From Mucidula mucida (taxonomy: Eukaryota > Basidiomycota > Agaricomycetes > Agaricales > Physalacriaceae), in the NCBI GenBank assembly GCA_015501055.1, contig JADNYV010000045.1:124001-188000 (forward strand): 64,000 nucleotides of DNA, read 5' to 3'. Below are positions 47,475 through 60,400 of this stretch, in pieces; position 1 is the stretch's first letter, and each line of letters begins with the position of its first letter. A model generated the notes under the pieces. That model was not told where the DNA came from. It did not search any database and worked only from the letters and a program-made list of their open reading frames with translations. A program made the translations under genes and the position numbers.

Positions 47475-49691
47475 ATGGCTCCTCAACTCGACACTGGCAG
47501 CGCACCGCGTCTCTGCTCCACCAGCCCCGATGACACTGAATTCTATGACCAACACTACCTGCTCCAGGTCCTCGGCATCAAGCAGGTGAACCAGGCCAAG
47601 TCTGGCATGCTTCGCTGCCGCATCATCTTGTCCGATGGCCAGCATTACTTTCAGGCGATGCACACCAGCACCCCTGAAGAATCCGTCGCGAAGCGTGGAA
47701 TCGAAAAGTGGTCCATTGTCCGCGCCAAACTCAGCTGCAGTTTCGTGCAAGAGAAACGGTACGCGTCGCACGGTCGCCGTATCAAATGTAAGCTGATACA
47801 CACGCGCCAACAGATTGCTCGTCATCAGCGACGTCGAGTTTGTGGAACAGCACAGTGAGAAGATCGGAGATCCCCTCAACCTGAACAAGTCGGGTGACGA
47901 CAGCCCTGCAGTCGGCGGGGACAACAAACCGGCGTCTTCTTCAAACGCACCCCAGGCCTCTGGTCAGGCCAAGCCTGGCCAGCAGAAGCAGCCTCAGCGT
48001 ACTGGGTCTAGCGGTAATCGCAACATCCATCCTATCGAGGGTCTCAGCCCGTATGGAAACACTTGGACAATCAAAGCACGTTGCACTCAAAAGACCGAGA
48101 TGAAGACATGGGCAAACGCACGCGGGGATGGGAAACTCTTTAGTGTCACCCTGATGGACGAAACTGGTGAGATTCGGGGAACGGCATTCAACACGGTGGC
48201 GGAGGCCCTGTACCAAAAGTTCGAGGAAGACAAGGTGTATTATGTGTCGAAAGCCCGGGTAAACATCGCCAAGAAGATGTTCTCCAATGTCGCAAACGAC
48301 TACGAACTCAGTTTTGACCAGAAAACCGAAGTCGAGGAGGTACGTCGTGCTGTTCCTCTTTTGGGTTCTAATATTGAACGGTCATAGTGCAAAGAAACAA
48401 CTAATCTTCCGATGATCAAGTACAATTTCACGAGCCTGGACAAGTTAAACGACATCACCAAGGATGCTACGTGTGGTATGTCGATCTACGATGATCCTAG
48501 ATGCATTTAATTCATTTTGTCAGATGTGCTTGGCCTTGTTAAGGAAGTTGGCCCTATTGGCGAAATCACATCGAAAGCGACCCAGCGAACGGTGGGTTTC
48601 CACCTTATGTCTACTCTTCAGCCCTCTGACAACGGAGTAGACTAAGAAACGCGAGTTGACTCTTGTCGACGAGTCCGGCTTCTCTGTTCGTTTGACATTG
48701 TGGGGGAAGCATGCAGAACAATACGATCATGCTGAGGCGGACCGGCCTGTCATCGCATTCAAAGGTGTCCGAGTTGGCGATTTCGGAGGCAAGTCGATTC
48801 AAAACTCGATTGGGATCTTCAGCTGATACGATGTAGGGCGGTCTCTTTCAATGGTGGCGAGTTCGATCATGATGGTAAACCCGGACCTGCCACAAGTATA
48901 CCAGCTTCGGGGCTGGTTCGACGGGGTAGGGAAGGACGCAACCTTCAACGCTCACAGCAGAGTCGGTGGCTCCACAGGAATGGGGGGCGGCTTCAACCGT
49001 ATGGAAATGAAGAGCATTAGTGAAGTCAAAGAGGCAGAAATGGGCCAGTCGGATAAGGTGGAATTCTTCTCATCGCGGGCGACTATCATGCACATCAAGA
49101 CCAATTCCCCGATGACGTATCCTGCCTGTCCGACTTGCCAGAAGAAAGTAGTCGAGGATAGCGGACAGTGGAAGTGCGAGAAATGCGACAAGTCTATTGA
49201 GACCCCCGAGTACAGGTTTGCCATCCAGGTTTGCTTTCTACCCGCGGATTCCTGATCATGTCGCCTCAGGTACATTCTCTCGATCGCTGTGGCGGACTGG
49301 TCTGGCCAAGCATGGTACAACGGATTCAACGACGTTGGCCAGTATGTGTTTGGCATAACTGGAAACGAATTTGTAGAAAAGCAGGTGAGTATCCACTTTT
49401 TTACATGTTGTCCATTGAATATGACGTCTATAGGCTGAGGGCGATGCGTTCAATGCGTTCCTCCAAAAAGCCTGTGGACGAGCTTATAACTTTGCCTGCC
49501 GAGCTAAACAAGATTCGTATAATGTTGGTCACATGATTTGCCTGTCGGTGGTTGTTATTGACCCAGAGCTTTAGGACTCTGTCCGAGTGCGCTACGGCAT
49601 CTCTCGCATCGAGAAATTGGATTTGAAGGAGGAATGTAATATCCTGCTAGATCTGTTGAATACGCCGTGGGGCAAAGGTCAAGATCGTTGA
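47475..49691 (+). CDS. rfa1: Replication protein A large subunit
   Basis: Single-strand DNA-binding subunit used in replication, repair and recombination. Start [21 protein letters not shown]-terminal protein-interaction domain ([17 protein letters not shown]), a Gln/Pro-rich linker, DNA-binding domain A ([37 protein letters not shown]), domain B ([20 protein letters not shown]) and domain C with a four-Cys zinc ribbon (CPTCQKKV ... WKCEKCDK) and [15 protein letters not shown]. The end is [12 protein letters not shown]. One intron in domain B begins with GC (48789-48836); its donor gcaagt is the usual GC form. Other introns are GT-AG and in frame. Confidence 0.95.
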
Positions 49692-50024
49692 TTCGGTCGA
49701 TATTTCTCAACTTTGTCTTTCACATACTTGTATTATCTGCAATGTACGAATATCATGCTCAATCAGTTGGTACCATTCATAGTTGTCGTTAATTGAGAAG
49801 AAAAGAACCGAAAAGTACATGTTTGCTATGGAGACCAAGTTTGGCCGGTGTTTGGTTCCTATTGTGGACGCGTTTCGGCTTGTACCACTACCGTGACCTT
49901 GAGCGCGCTTTTTGTTTTTGGGCTTCTCAGCTCCGACCGGCGCCCTCAGGACTATCATACACAGAAACTACCATCATCTCGCTATATTGCGGAACTCAAG
50001 ATTGGACGCGCACACCGTTGAACA
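49692..50024. other. Intergenic
   Basis: No gene seen. The 3' flank of RPA1 and promoter of the next gene share this space. Confidence 0.4.
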
Positions 50025-53000
50025 ATGAGCTTGAAGACACCGTCGCGCTATACGCGGTCGCGTAGTCCGAGCGAGACTCCAATACGCCGACGCGGGTCGG
50101 TAACGAGCCCGTCATCGTTGTCGGGCTATTCGTCGACACTGAACGGGGTCAATGGGCAGAGATTGAACATAGTCACTCGGGTGGCCATCGAGGGCAAGGC
50201 GAAAAAGGACAAGGACACGGTCCCCATCCGGATGTACCTCAAAGTGCGTTGCTCTCCGTTCCGCGCATGCGTATTCTGAACGCGTAAAGTAGATGTCGCT
50301 GCCCGCCGACGTTGAACCCGGGACGACGATCCCTTTATTTCCAGGTGCGCGGATCCCAAATCTTGTTATGGCAATATGCTCAAAGTGGCTGCTTTAGAGG
50401 AGAATATCAAGGTTCTAACGTCCCAGGTGCATCCGCTGGACAACAACTCCATGCCGTACTACTTTTCTTCCTCTGCTGCGCCCCTTCTACACAACGCTGC
50501 CAAGGCGCTTAACCTGCCTGCGCGCTCTCCCAAGACCTTCAACGAAGCCTTTGATCTATCACCTGGCATTGGCGCCTCCTCCGTTGTTTCCAGTCGTTCA
50601 TCCAGTAAAACTAGTTCATCTCCAAGCAACGACACGTCGGGCGTTGTTGATGAAAAGTACACGGGTCATATCCTCGTGAGCAGATACGAGGTGTCCTATA
50701 TCGTTCCAAAGTCTTTCCCATCCCAATTCACAGAGTTGACGTCGAGGATAAACTTTGGGAGCAATAGGCGCATGTCGATGGTGGAGCGCACTCACATCCA
50801 TTTCATGGCTGCTATTGACATGCTAGTTCCGTACGTGTCTCGCCCCCCGAGAGCACCTTACCTGGTATGTGTATCGTATGAAACAACAAAGACAATGAGC
50901 CTAACCGAAAACATCAGCTTTCGATTCCCACACCGCGATGTCTACACAATAACATGAAGCTACGCATATTTCCCCCGAGGGACGGATCGTCTTCCTCTGC
51001 TTCATTGTCGGATGATGATGCAGGATCCTGGGATCTCACTTCTGATCCCCACGTCGCACGCGGCGCTTCCCGCATGTCAAGAGCGCATTCAGCCAACAGC
51101 TTCGCTGATGATGAATCTAGTGATTCGTCGACAGCTGGGTTTACAGAGGGTTGTGGCATTCAGGGAACCTTCCCAAGCGCTGAACGTATTCGTGTCAGAT
51201 GGGCAAAGCCCAAGCGGCCCATCAATAGCGATGGCCGAGGTAGAGTTGGCGTAAGGGAAGTGAAAGGTGAGATGACATGTACGGTGCGAGGCAAGATGAA
51301 GGATCTCGATCCCCAGAAGAACGGTGCGGATGGAGTTATCATGGACGTGGAATACAAGGGGACGTGTAAAGGCGTTTGGTTTGACGGCGTCGCCACTCTC
51401 CTGGGCATGGAAGTGGGCTTGATTGCCAAGGGCTCGGAGGTGTCCTGGGTCAGTAGTTCCACGACGGGCTGGGACGTGACTGGTGGGAACGGGTACACAG
51501 GGTTTGACTCCGGTGTACCTTTGGGTGCGCGAATGAGTGGGGAGCGCCACGATTCATTTGACGCCAGCTCACCTTCCTCGACGGCATTTCTATCGCGGGA
51601 TGTTCGCACAACCTCTACATCATCATCTAGCTCGTCTCTATTACGTGCACCCTTGCCTGTTCAGAATGTGGGCGACTATTCTTTCGAGGGCACATCATCT
51701 GTCTCGACACTCCCATCAGTTGGGGCGTCCACGGCGAATCTGTCTCAATCGGAGACCGTTGTAGCTGCTCCGCCTGGGCAGCCCATCACGATTCATGTCA
51801 ACATGAACGAGCTATTGCCCCCTGCGCACAATGTCTTCACATTTTCTATATCAGGGACTATATTGATTGTTCCCAAGCCCACCCGCCGCCAAGCGAATGG
51901 GACGACATCATCAGCATCAACTGGAGAAGAGGCGGTGTCCGACCCAGAGCCGATTGTGCTGCCAGAGTTTACTGTATTTGTGGTGGACAACTCGACGACA
52001 GCCACTATTGTCCGTAACGAGGTCGAGGCGGGCAATGTCAGCATCGAGGTGTACAACTCCATCGGCGACTACCGCCGCGACCCCCAAGTGCGCAAGACGG
52101 TGTTGCAAAAGGGTGCTCACACCAAGTGTGGCACTGAAGGCGGACGTATCGCCTTCCGGACGCTTTCGCCGGTGAATGGACTTGCGTCACCCGGGCGTGC
52201 TAGGACACCGAGCCACGCAGGTATTCCCGGGATGCCCTCGACAGCCGCGCTCGCCAGGGCTCTGTCGAGCGTGAAGGGCCCGGCGCGCAGTGGGCCCGCT
52301 ATCATTCCGTATGTCAGTGCTGTGGTAACGCCGCTGACGACACGAGGCAAGCTTCTTCCTAACGCTTACGCCGTAAGGCTCACGCTCCCCACGACGGATT
52401 CGGAGTGGCTGGAGTTTGGGCTTGGGTATCCGGAGCGCGACGCGCGACAGCCCAAGGTGGATATCGCGAGTGTTAGTGTGGAGGGGGTGCCTGTGCGTTA
52501 TGAGACGACGGCGGCGACGAAGCCGGATAGTGAGGGTGGGCAGATACGGTTTGAGCAGATGAGCGGGAAGGAGTGGATCAGCTGGGTGAAGGTCCAGTCT
52601 GGTTCGCTGGGGACTGTTGTGGTGGATTACGTTGTTGAGGAGCAGGAGGATGTGAAGGGGAAGAGGAAGGCGGGCAGTGATGTTCTGTTCGACATCTTCC
52701 TCCCGACGTTTTCGCTCCCGTTGGGCAAATTGGAGGTCGTCTTTGGAGACGATCCTGGTAAGTGTTTGTTCATGAAACAAATTTATGCAGACGCTCAAGC
52801 TAACTGTCTACATGTAGGCCTCGAGATCACGACTAAGAAGACCAACCTCTCATTTTCCGGAATGGGAGGACACCTACTCGAATTTACGATCCCGGAGTTT
52901 TTCTATCCTCATCTGAGCGTAGCTATCTCCCGGAAACGATCTAATGACTTTCACGCCCAGCGCTATGCCACTATCACGATCATGCTTCTCATCAGCCTCA

Positions 53001-53419
53001 TGGTGATGATTTACACGACCTTTCCTGCCAGGGCGGCGATATCTGGTTCGCCTCAGGCAGTGGGCCTACTCGGGGGTGCTCCCAGCAGCGATAGCGAGGA
53101 CTATTGGGGATGGTGGCGGAATGACAATCCCCTCGACGCGATGCCCTTTGTGTCAGATGATGTGGACGATGATGCTTCTCCGCCGCCTGATATACCACCT
53201 ACCACTTTACCCCAACAGAGCGAGGAGGATTGGTCTCCGTCTTCTTCGGTAGACGTGTATCACTCGCCAGGCGCTGAGGCCTTGCAGCGATTGATGTCGA
53301 TGTCCTGGGACGATTTGGAGCCTATTGCAGCCGCCTCATATGAAAAGCTTGCGTCGACAGCTAAATCGGTGTGGCAGCTGCTCCGCAGAGTTTACCACTA
53401 TCCTTTGCCACCGCCGTGA
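50025..53419 (+). CDS. Unrecognised 1,059-residue protein with one C-terminal membrane helix
   Basis: I do not recognise this family. Five exons: 50025-50243, 50293-50344, 50398-50864, 50918-52757 and 52818-53419. The N-terminus (MSLKTPSRYTRSRSPSETPI) is basic and Ser-rich. A beta-rich segment follows (LNIVTRVAIEGKAKKDKDTV, MSLPADVEPGTTIPLFPEEN). The middle has a long disordered Ser/Thr part and several strand-rich parts (WVKVQSGSLGTVVVDYVVEE, LFDIFLPTFSLPLGKLEVVF). One hydrophobic helix near residue 910 (ATITIMLLISLMVMIYTTF) follows basic residues (SRKRSNDFHAQRY), so a large cytosolic N-domain and short lumenal acidic tail is the likely topology (inference). The 60-nt last intron is in frame and stop-free, so splicing and retention both keep the frame open. 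Confidence 0.8.
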
Positions 53420-56364
53420 CGTCGTACTGTTCTTGTTCTTGTTTGATACCCGTTTTTCTGATTTATTTCATATGTGGCGTAATAGATCTAATGTAAGTAC
53501 TGTGTTATTGGTCTGATGATACCTAGTTGTTGTTGTTGTATGGCGTACATACCATAGATCTGTTTTGTATACTTTTATGAGTAACGAACTGTAATGAAGT
53601 GTTGTGTTGCATGATGACTGGCCAGACAAGGGTTATATTTCAAGATCATGGGCATTGCATATATTTTTTTTACTCCTCAAAGACACTACCCGGGTTGAAG
53701 TGATTGCTACAGATGTATAGGCAGGCAAAAAGCGGATATACTACGATTTGGTACAAGTTCTGATTACATTGCGCCACATACCTAGGTTAGGGTTAGGACC
53801 ACCTCCGGACCAAAAAAAAAAGGGCCCACCCAGCCAGAGTGGCCAAAGTGGGACAGGAAAATATTGAGACGGTGCATAAGCCGAAGCCTATACAAGCTGC
53901 AGACACCCTCTGTATGGACAGGGTCGCCGTGCTATGAAGGATCTCCACAGCCCACAGATCCGGGACATGAAGGGACTTGTGCCATCAAGGTAAGTATGAG
54001 GTGTTCATATGTTTGAGCTTGGGTTTTGGTGAGAGGGCGAGCGCACGGACCACGGAGAGTGTATGGGGGTGTTTGGGCTGCTGCTGAGGTCGTCTCCTTC
54101 AACTTGAATACAAGACGATATACCAGACGCCTGCGCATTGACTCTCCGTAATCGTCCATGGTAAAGATCAGTGGTTCTTTGACTTATGACGATCTCCCGC
54201 CATCGTGTTCGCTGGATCTAGCAATTCCGCACCTGAAGCACGTATCCGTAAACTGTGACCTGTATAAACCATCTCGGTGTCGGACACGCCTTGCATCGGC
54301 GGAAAGGCTTTTTGACACTGGCGTCTATGTCGCTACTCTGGTTTGTTCAGGCCTCGATGACGATAACCGCTTTTTCTCCCCTTGGAATCAATCGCAACCG
54401 TACCTGCAAAGGGCTGCACAGAATGAAAAAAAAAGGTGGTGGACTTGGGTGACGCGACTTCTGGCACCTGGGCGCGACCTTCCTTTTCCCGCCACACAAT
54501 GTGATGGGAACTTATCTTTGGTTTGGGGTCCGTCATCCGTCAGTCAGTTGAGCGATCATTCTTCGCACATCCCGTTTGCTACCGTTTCGACGGGCGGCTA
54601 TCATTTCGCAAGATCCTCTTTCTATTCCAGAATGGGGTTGGAGACCTTTAAATCATCAAGTTTCCTTTTCGTGCATAATCCCCGACTTGAAACGATAGTC
54701 TGGTTTCAATCACGAGCCGGAGTATGTATGCATTTGCAATCCGAATTGTACTTCTTCACTTGATACTCATTGGATGCATTCAAACAGGCTCGACTCTCCC
54801 CATTGGAAATTCGCGGCACACGGTGTTGCAGCTAGGCAAATAAACGAAGCGCCCTGCATCTTTATCTGTTCATCATCGGCCTGCTGTGCAATTCGAAGAC
54901 GAGGAGTTACGACGTTGAATAACCCGTGGCACGGCCTTCGACGTCCTCTCTACAAGCTACGTCTCTCTTCCAAAAGCGCTATACCGATCTACATAGATGC
55001 CAATGGGTTGGATCGCTCTGACGAGGCATTTTGTTATTTCAAGTAAATTTCTGAGCGCGCAAGCTACTACCAATGATGTATGATGTGCATCCCGATATTC
55101 ACGGAGTTCTGCCTCGCAGTGATGAGGACGAGGTAACACGCACGGCGAAAGAGAAGACTTTGGTGTGTATATATGTCATTGTTTGATAGTTGAGATCTGA
55201 CTTGCCAGTGGTATCGGTCTTCAAGGTAACGCCCCTCGTGAAACTTGGGCCATTGTTATCGGGTCTGTATCGGTGGAGGATGGCGTCTGTACCTACCCTT
55301 CCTGCTCGATCAAAGCGGAGACTCTCCGTGTTCCTTTGGTACCTAAGCACAGTAAATCTCCTGCTCGAGTTAACGTCCCTAACCGCGAACTCAGAATGTA
55401 TCCGGTAGACACTGCCACTCGGCGATACACGAAGTTGCTGTTTTTTATGACTCATAGATGGACGGAATATCTGGACTCACGAAAAAAAAAACTACTCAAA
55501 TCATTCTATAACGAGTAAGTGAGAAAATCGGCGTCGCTATCGATGTACTTGCGAGATCAGAAGATACAATCAAACACACTGGCGCCTAACTTCAAACCAA
55601 ATACCCGGTCAAACGAAAACAACGGCCAACTACTTTGTTGGTCCCGCTGTTGGCTGTTGGCATTGAGTAGTTACTGCGGAGACACAACAACTGACCTGGA
55701 AGGCTGATACATGATGTCTCTTTAACCGGCTGTGGAGTACTGACTACACTCGTAGTGTCTGTGGCGCTCCGATAAACTTCTCCCAAGCATGCTAAAGATT
55801 GTATGTTCCACACAGGGCTTTGGTCAAGTCTCAACGAGCTCGGCTCTTCCACGTTTCAGCTTTGATGTATGAACGTTAACCTAGATGGGAGCAGTTCTTG
55901 TAAGCCCGATTGCAAAGGACCTGGGCTCGCTCTTCGTTAATCTGGGCTACTGTATATCCTGCAACGGAACACGACCGACCGACGGAATTCATATTACCAT
56001 TCGAAGGTACCTGAGTATCAAGCCAATACGACCGACATGATAGGAGAAGCTCACTTCAACTTTGGCGCGAGAGTGAAATTGTATGGTGTATGGTGAGCCG
56101 TTAGAAAGTATAGGAACTCTAGTACAACGAGCGGCAAATCAAAGCGTTGTAGAATCGGAATAGAAGCCTGGTAATGTACATGAACAGTGGCGTAAGGCGA
56201 AGCTTCATCTGGCGCCCAATAATTCAAAGGGCGCGCCACTCTTATTTTTGGTACAACGGGGCGCTCTGAAAATCGGAAGACAGCGGTAGAGGCCTGCTTG
56301 GGACTTGTTCAATTATCGTACTATGTACATGAAAAATACGAGATCGTCATATGTAAATGACTCC
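53420..56364. other. Long gene-poor stretch
   Basis: About 2.9 kb with no recognisable gene. The longest frame (54158-54763 plus, 201 codons) has no family motif and no splice support. Several A runs (about 53811-53822, 54425-54434, 55482-55491) and low-complexity TTG repeats near 53526 are present. It may be decayed sequence. Confidence 0.5.
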
Positions 56365-57127
56365 TCATACAACATCAGCCGTCTCCTTCTCGAGGAACGC
56401 CCACAACTCCGAGCCTGCCTGCTCACACTGAGCAACAGGATTTCCCGAAAATAGTCGCGCCCAAGGGCCAAGATACTAATAGGACATCGTGTCAAGTTCA
56501 CGAAGAGCTCATGCCAAACGAGCATTTACCTTTCCATCAAAGTCCTTCCCCTCGGGCGAGGTGCCGGCGTAAAGTTGCGTCAATGCACCGTACTCGGCTG
56601 GGTACACGAGCTTGGACTGAAAAAGAGAGGGTCAATGGGAAAGTCCACGAAAGGCTGAGTTGGCATCTCTTACAACAATCTTCTTCTTCCCTCCAGTAAG
56701 CGTGCGCTGCAACTCAGTTTGTATTGTCCCTATGCTTGTGTCAATAATACACATGCATGAAGTGAACAGTAAACAGTGAGCGTACGCACCGGGATTCACA
56801 GCTGTCGAAATAATGCCCTTGTGAAACAGGGCCACCTTTACATCGCATTCTGTCGACAGTCTTGCGATGGCGTCGTTGGCTTTCTTCTCATCTCGACAGG
56901 CAATGTACACATTGGCGTTGCGTTTCAAGACAACCTATTATACATGCTATCTGAGTGAATGACTCTCGAAATATAGACGGAGGTGCACGTACTTTGGCCG
57001 TCTCATAGCCAATTCCGGAGTTTCCTCCAGTGATTAGGATAACCTTGCCAGAGAGATCGGGCACGTCGTCCGCACTGTACTTGGTGTCTGCTGGGAATTG
57101 CTGCTTGAAGATGGAAGTGACGCCCAT
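56365..57127 (-). pseudogene. Short-chain dehydrogenase with internal deletion
   Basis: Starts MGVTSIFKQQFPADTKYSAD and carries the nucleotide-binding motif ITGGNSGIGYETAK, then NANVYIACRDEKKANDAIAR. It jumps at about 56850 to HKGIISTAVNPGTIQTELQR, KLVYPAEYGALTQLYAGTSP, and ends KETADVV. Full-length relatives have about 110-130 residues between these blocks, including the NNAG strand and the catalytic Ser and YxxxK. Here they are gone, yet the frame and four introns remain intact. The product could be made but cannot be an active dehydrogenase. It probably descends from a retinol-dehydrogenase-like fungal SDR. It diverges from Utp22. Confidence 0.75.
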
Positions 57128-57459
57128 GGTGAAGCATAGATAGAGAACGATAGCGTTCGCGTCTTGTTTATATACGCGTACCCTACTGCGGACGGTGGAT
57201 GAATTGAGAACAAGAATACGGAAATGTATTCGCCTCGAAGGCAGTTCAATTTCAAAGTTCAGCCAGTGGGACGGCTGCAGTAGTGCAACGCAAGAGATAG
57301 TGATCAATGTATAGCCATATCATTTGCCAGTTTCGTTGGACAAGGGAGATTAAATAATCGTATTTCCGTCAAGGCGAGAGGCAGGAGATCGTATTCCCAA
57401 AAGGTCATCATATTTCCGCTGATCGGTGGCTGTGCAAATTTTTAGCCCTTCCTTCCTTC
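57128..57459. other. Divergent promoter region (SDR / Utp22)
   Basis: 332 bases between start codons. An ATG-rich part on the minus strand reads as an open extension but shows no domain. I see no clear TATA box. Confidence 0.35.
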
Positions 57460-60400
57460 ATGGCTGCTAATCTCAAACGAAAGCGGGACAACGAGTCCCA
57501 GCCAGGGAAGGTATGTCTGCTATCAATGGTTGTCTGCTATATCTGACAGAACTTTCAAGGCGCGTAAAGTCTCTCCAGCACCATCACATGGCACCGAAGA
57601 GGAGAGTGAAAACAGCGAAAATGCAGCCGATGAAGAGGAAGAATGGGGTGGCCTGTCTGCACCAGTGGCGATGGATGTCGACGATGGCCCATCCAGTAGT
57701 AAACCGAGCAAACCGCCAACGGGAGTACAAGTACGAGAGATGAGAGAGGCTGGAAATCTGTACCGCTCGTCCACATTCAAGATGCAGGTACGTGTTGAAT
57801 CCTGCTAAACTACATTTTTTCAAGCAATTTTCAGATTGATGAATTGCTCCCCAACGTCCGCCCAAAAGAGAAACAAAAGGCTTCTCTGGAACCATTCCTC
57901 ATGTCCCTCTATAAATGCCTCAACAACATTCCCTCATCTCCACCCATTCAACCTCTAGAGGCTGCCCGACCTCTGCTTAAAAAAGGCATCTCTGTTCCTT
58001 ACTCTATTCCGCTACCATCTGAAGACTCGAATTGGAAGGTTGCCTTTGAACCGCCGAGCAACATTACTCTCGTAGGCAGCTGGAATAACAAAACCTCCGT
58101 AAAAGGAATGGATGGCAGAAGCTGGGGAGTCGATATTGCTGTTGAAATGCCCGATGTGAGTCTCCCAATTCGCTGCATTAAGTCCGTCCTCATGTCAAGC
58201 AGAGTCTCTTCCAAGAAAAGGATTATCTAAATGGGAGATTCTTCCATAAACGGGCTTTTTATCTCGCAAAAATCGCCGCTGCTATTTCTGGCAAGAAGAG
58301 CGGCCTTGACGCGGATTGCGCTTATCAGTCGCACGCTGACAATCCCCGTCTGACACGACTCGTCGTGAATCCCCATCAGAGCACCTCCAAACTCAAGGCG
58401 GACATCTTCATTATTCCCGTCCTCTCCCCGACCTCACCCATCGCTCTCAAGCGGCTAGCACCATCTGTTTGCAATGTACATTCATCCGATGCGCGCCCTC
58501 CTACTCCCTTGTATAATACTGCCATCCTTACTGCGTTAACCCCTCCAGCACATCTTCTTGCTGTACACAAGTGGCAGCAAGAGGCTCCCGCATTTACAGA
58601 CGCGTTATCTCTCTTACGAGTATGGGCAAATCAGCGCGGGTTTTCCGAAGGTTCCGGGATGCAAGTTCAGGGGTTTGAAGGCAAAGGCCCTTGGTGGACG
58701 TCTTTACTCGGAGTGCTGATAGAAGGAGCAGAAGTAGCCGGGAAATCAAAACGCAAGCCTCTCGGCAGGGGTTTGAGCTCATACCAATTATTCAAAGCGG
58801 CTCTTGATTTCCTCGGTCGGTCGGTTTGCCTTCACTGATCTATTCTGAAAACTCACCATTCATAGGTACACACGATTGGGAGAAACAGCCGGTGTTCGTA
58901 AAGACTAAAGAAGGACACCTTGTACGCTTTCTGTCCTATTCCTATTCTTGGAAACTCATCGCCAGGTAGTATGCTCCGAGCGAGTATGAGGAACACCACT
59001 CGGCGGTCTTTGTCGACCCGTCTTCAAAAGTTAATCTCCTTGCTAATGTTCCAATCGGTTCCCTGGATTTGGTACGTTGCTGGGTATTATGCTTTGGGTG
59101 TTCAATTTCATTCGTTGACTGTAGCTTCGATACGAGGCTAAGAAAACCCTTAATGTGCTCGCCACCACTTCTTCTCTTGATCCTTTTTCGGAGGCCTTCC
59201 TACAAGAACAGCGTACTCTCTGCACTCGATTCGACGCCGTTATCAGAATAGATTTATCTACGTCCATGTTACATGACATAGACGTAAACGCCATACTAGA
59301 CCATGGCTCGCGACATAACGCTCTACTCGCTGCCATGTCCTCCCGCTTGCGACAGGGGCTTGGAAATAGGACTAAAGTTGTGACCTTCCTCCATCCTACA
59401 CCACCTTCGCGTCCTCTCTCGCAAGCACTCCCCTCAAATCCCAACGTCCTCTTCGTTGGTCTTGTCTATGATCCAGAGCATGCCTTCCGCCAAGTTGACC
59501 ATGGTCCTGACGCCAAAGACTCCGATCCGAACAACGCAGCTCGGTTCCGTGAGCTCTGGGGAGAGAAGGCTGAACTTCGCATGTTCAAAGATGGCAAAAT
59601 ACTCGAAAGCGTCGTTTGGGACGTAAAAACCGCCGACGAGAAATCGCACCTGCCTGTGCAGGTTGTGAGACATCTCTTGGATATCCACTTTGGCGTCAAA
59701 GAAACACAATCGTGGCATTCGTCATACGATGCTTTCATTCGCTTGCCTGAGCCTCTTTCAAAGATGTATGCAGACTCGAAGCTCCCAGTAGGCTTCAAAG
59801 GCGCGCTCAACGCTTTTGATAATCTGGTGAAGAGTATCAAATCTCTGCCAGAAGACGAGCTTCCTCTCCATATTCTCAACTTTACCCCAGTCTCTCCTCA
59901 CCTGCGATATACCAGCACGTTCAGTCCCGTCCCCCGGCTCTCCTCGCTACCACCAAATGCGTCCTACATCCACCCTATGCCTCTCATAGTCCAATTTGAA
60001 AAATCAGCGCAATGGCCTGACGACCTTCAAGCCATTAAAAAAGTAAAGCTCGCATTCTTTGAGCGCATAGCTGCGAACCTGATGAACGCGGTTGACGGTC
60101 TAACAGCTTCTGTCGTCGTGGGTCACGTAGGAGGCGAAGAGGACGACCCCACCTTGGAAGTCTTAACCGCTGACGGATGGGCGTTTTCTATATACATATG
60201 GCATGATCGGGAGCTGACCTTGCTGAACCGGGTGCTTACGACGGATACGGGGCACATCAATCGTCCTGGGGAGAAGAAGAGAAAGGGGCATGAGTATCAC
60301 GAGGCGGTGGCGGCGAAGGAACTCTACCTGCGGCGCTTCATACATAGCCCTCGGCACCACCGCGCCATCTCACAGCTCCACCATGTCTTTGCGTCGTATT

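Noticed and set aside
54158..54763. 201-codon plus-strand frame as a gene
   Set aside because: Mixed composition with an encoded Lys run from a poly-A tract, no family motif, and no neighbouring exons in phase.
58860..58990. Frame break in Utp22
   Set aside because: An acceptor at ggtag joins GHL to YAPSEYEEHH in phase, so the gene is intact.
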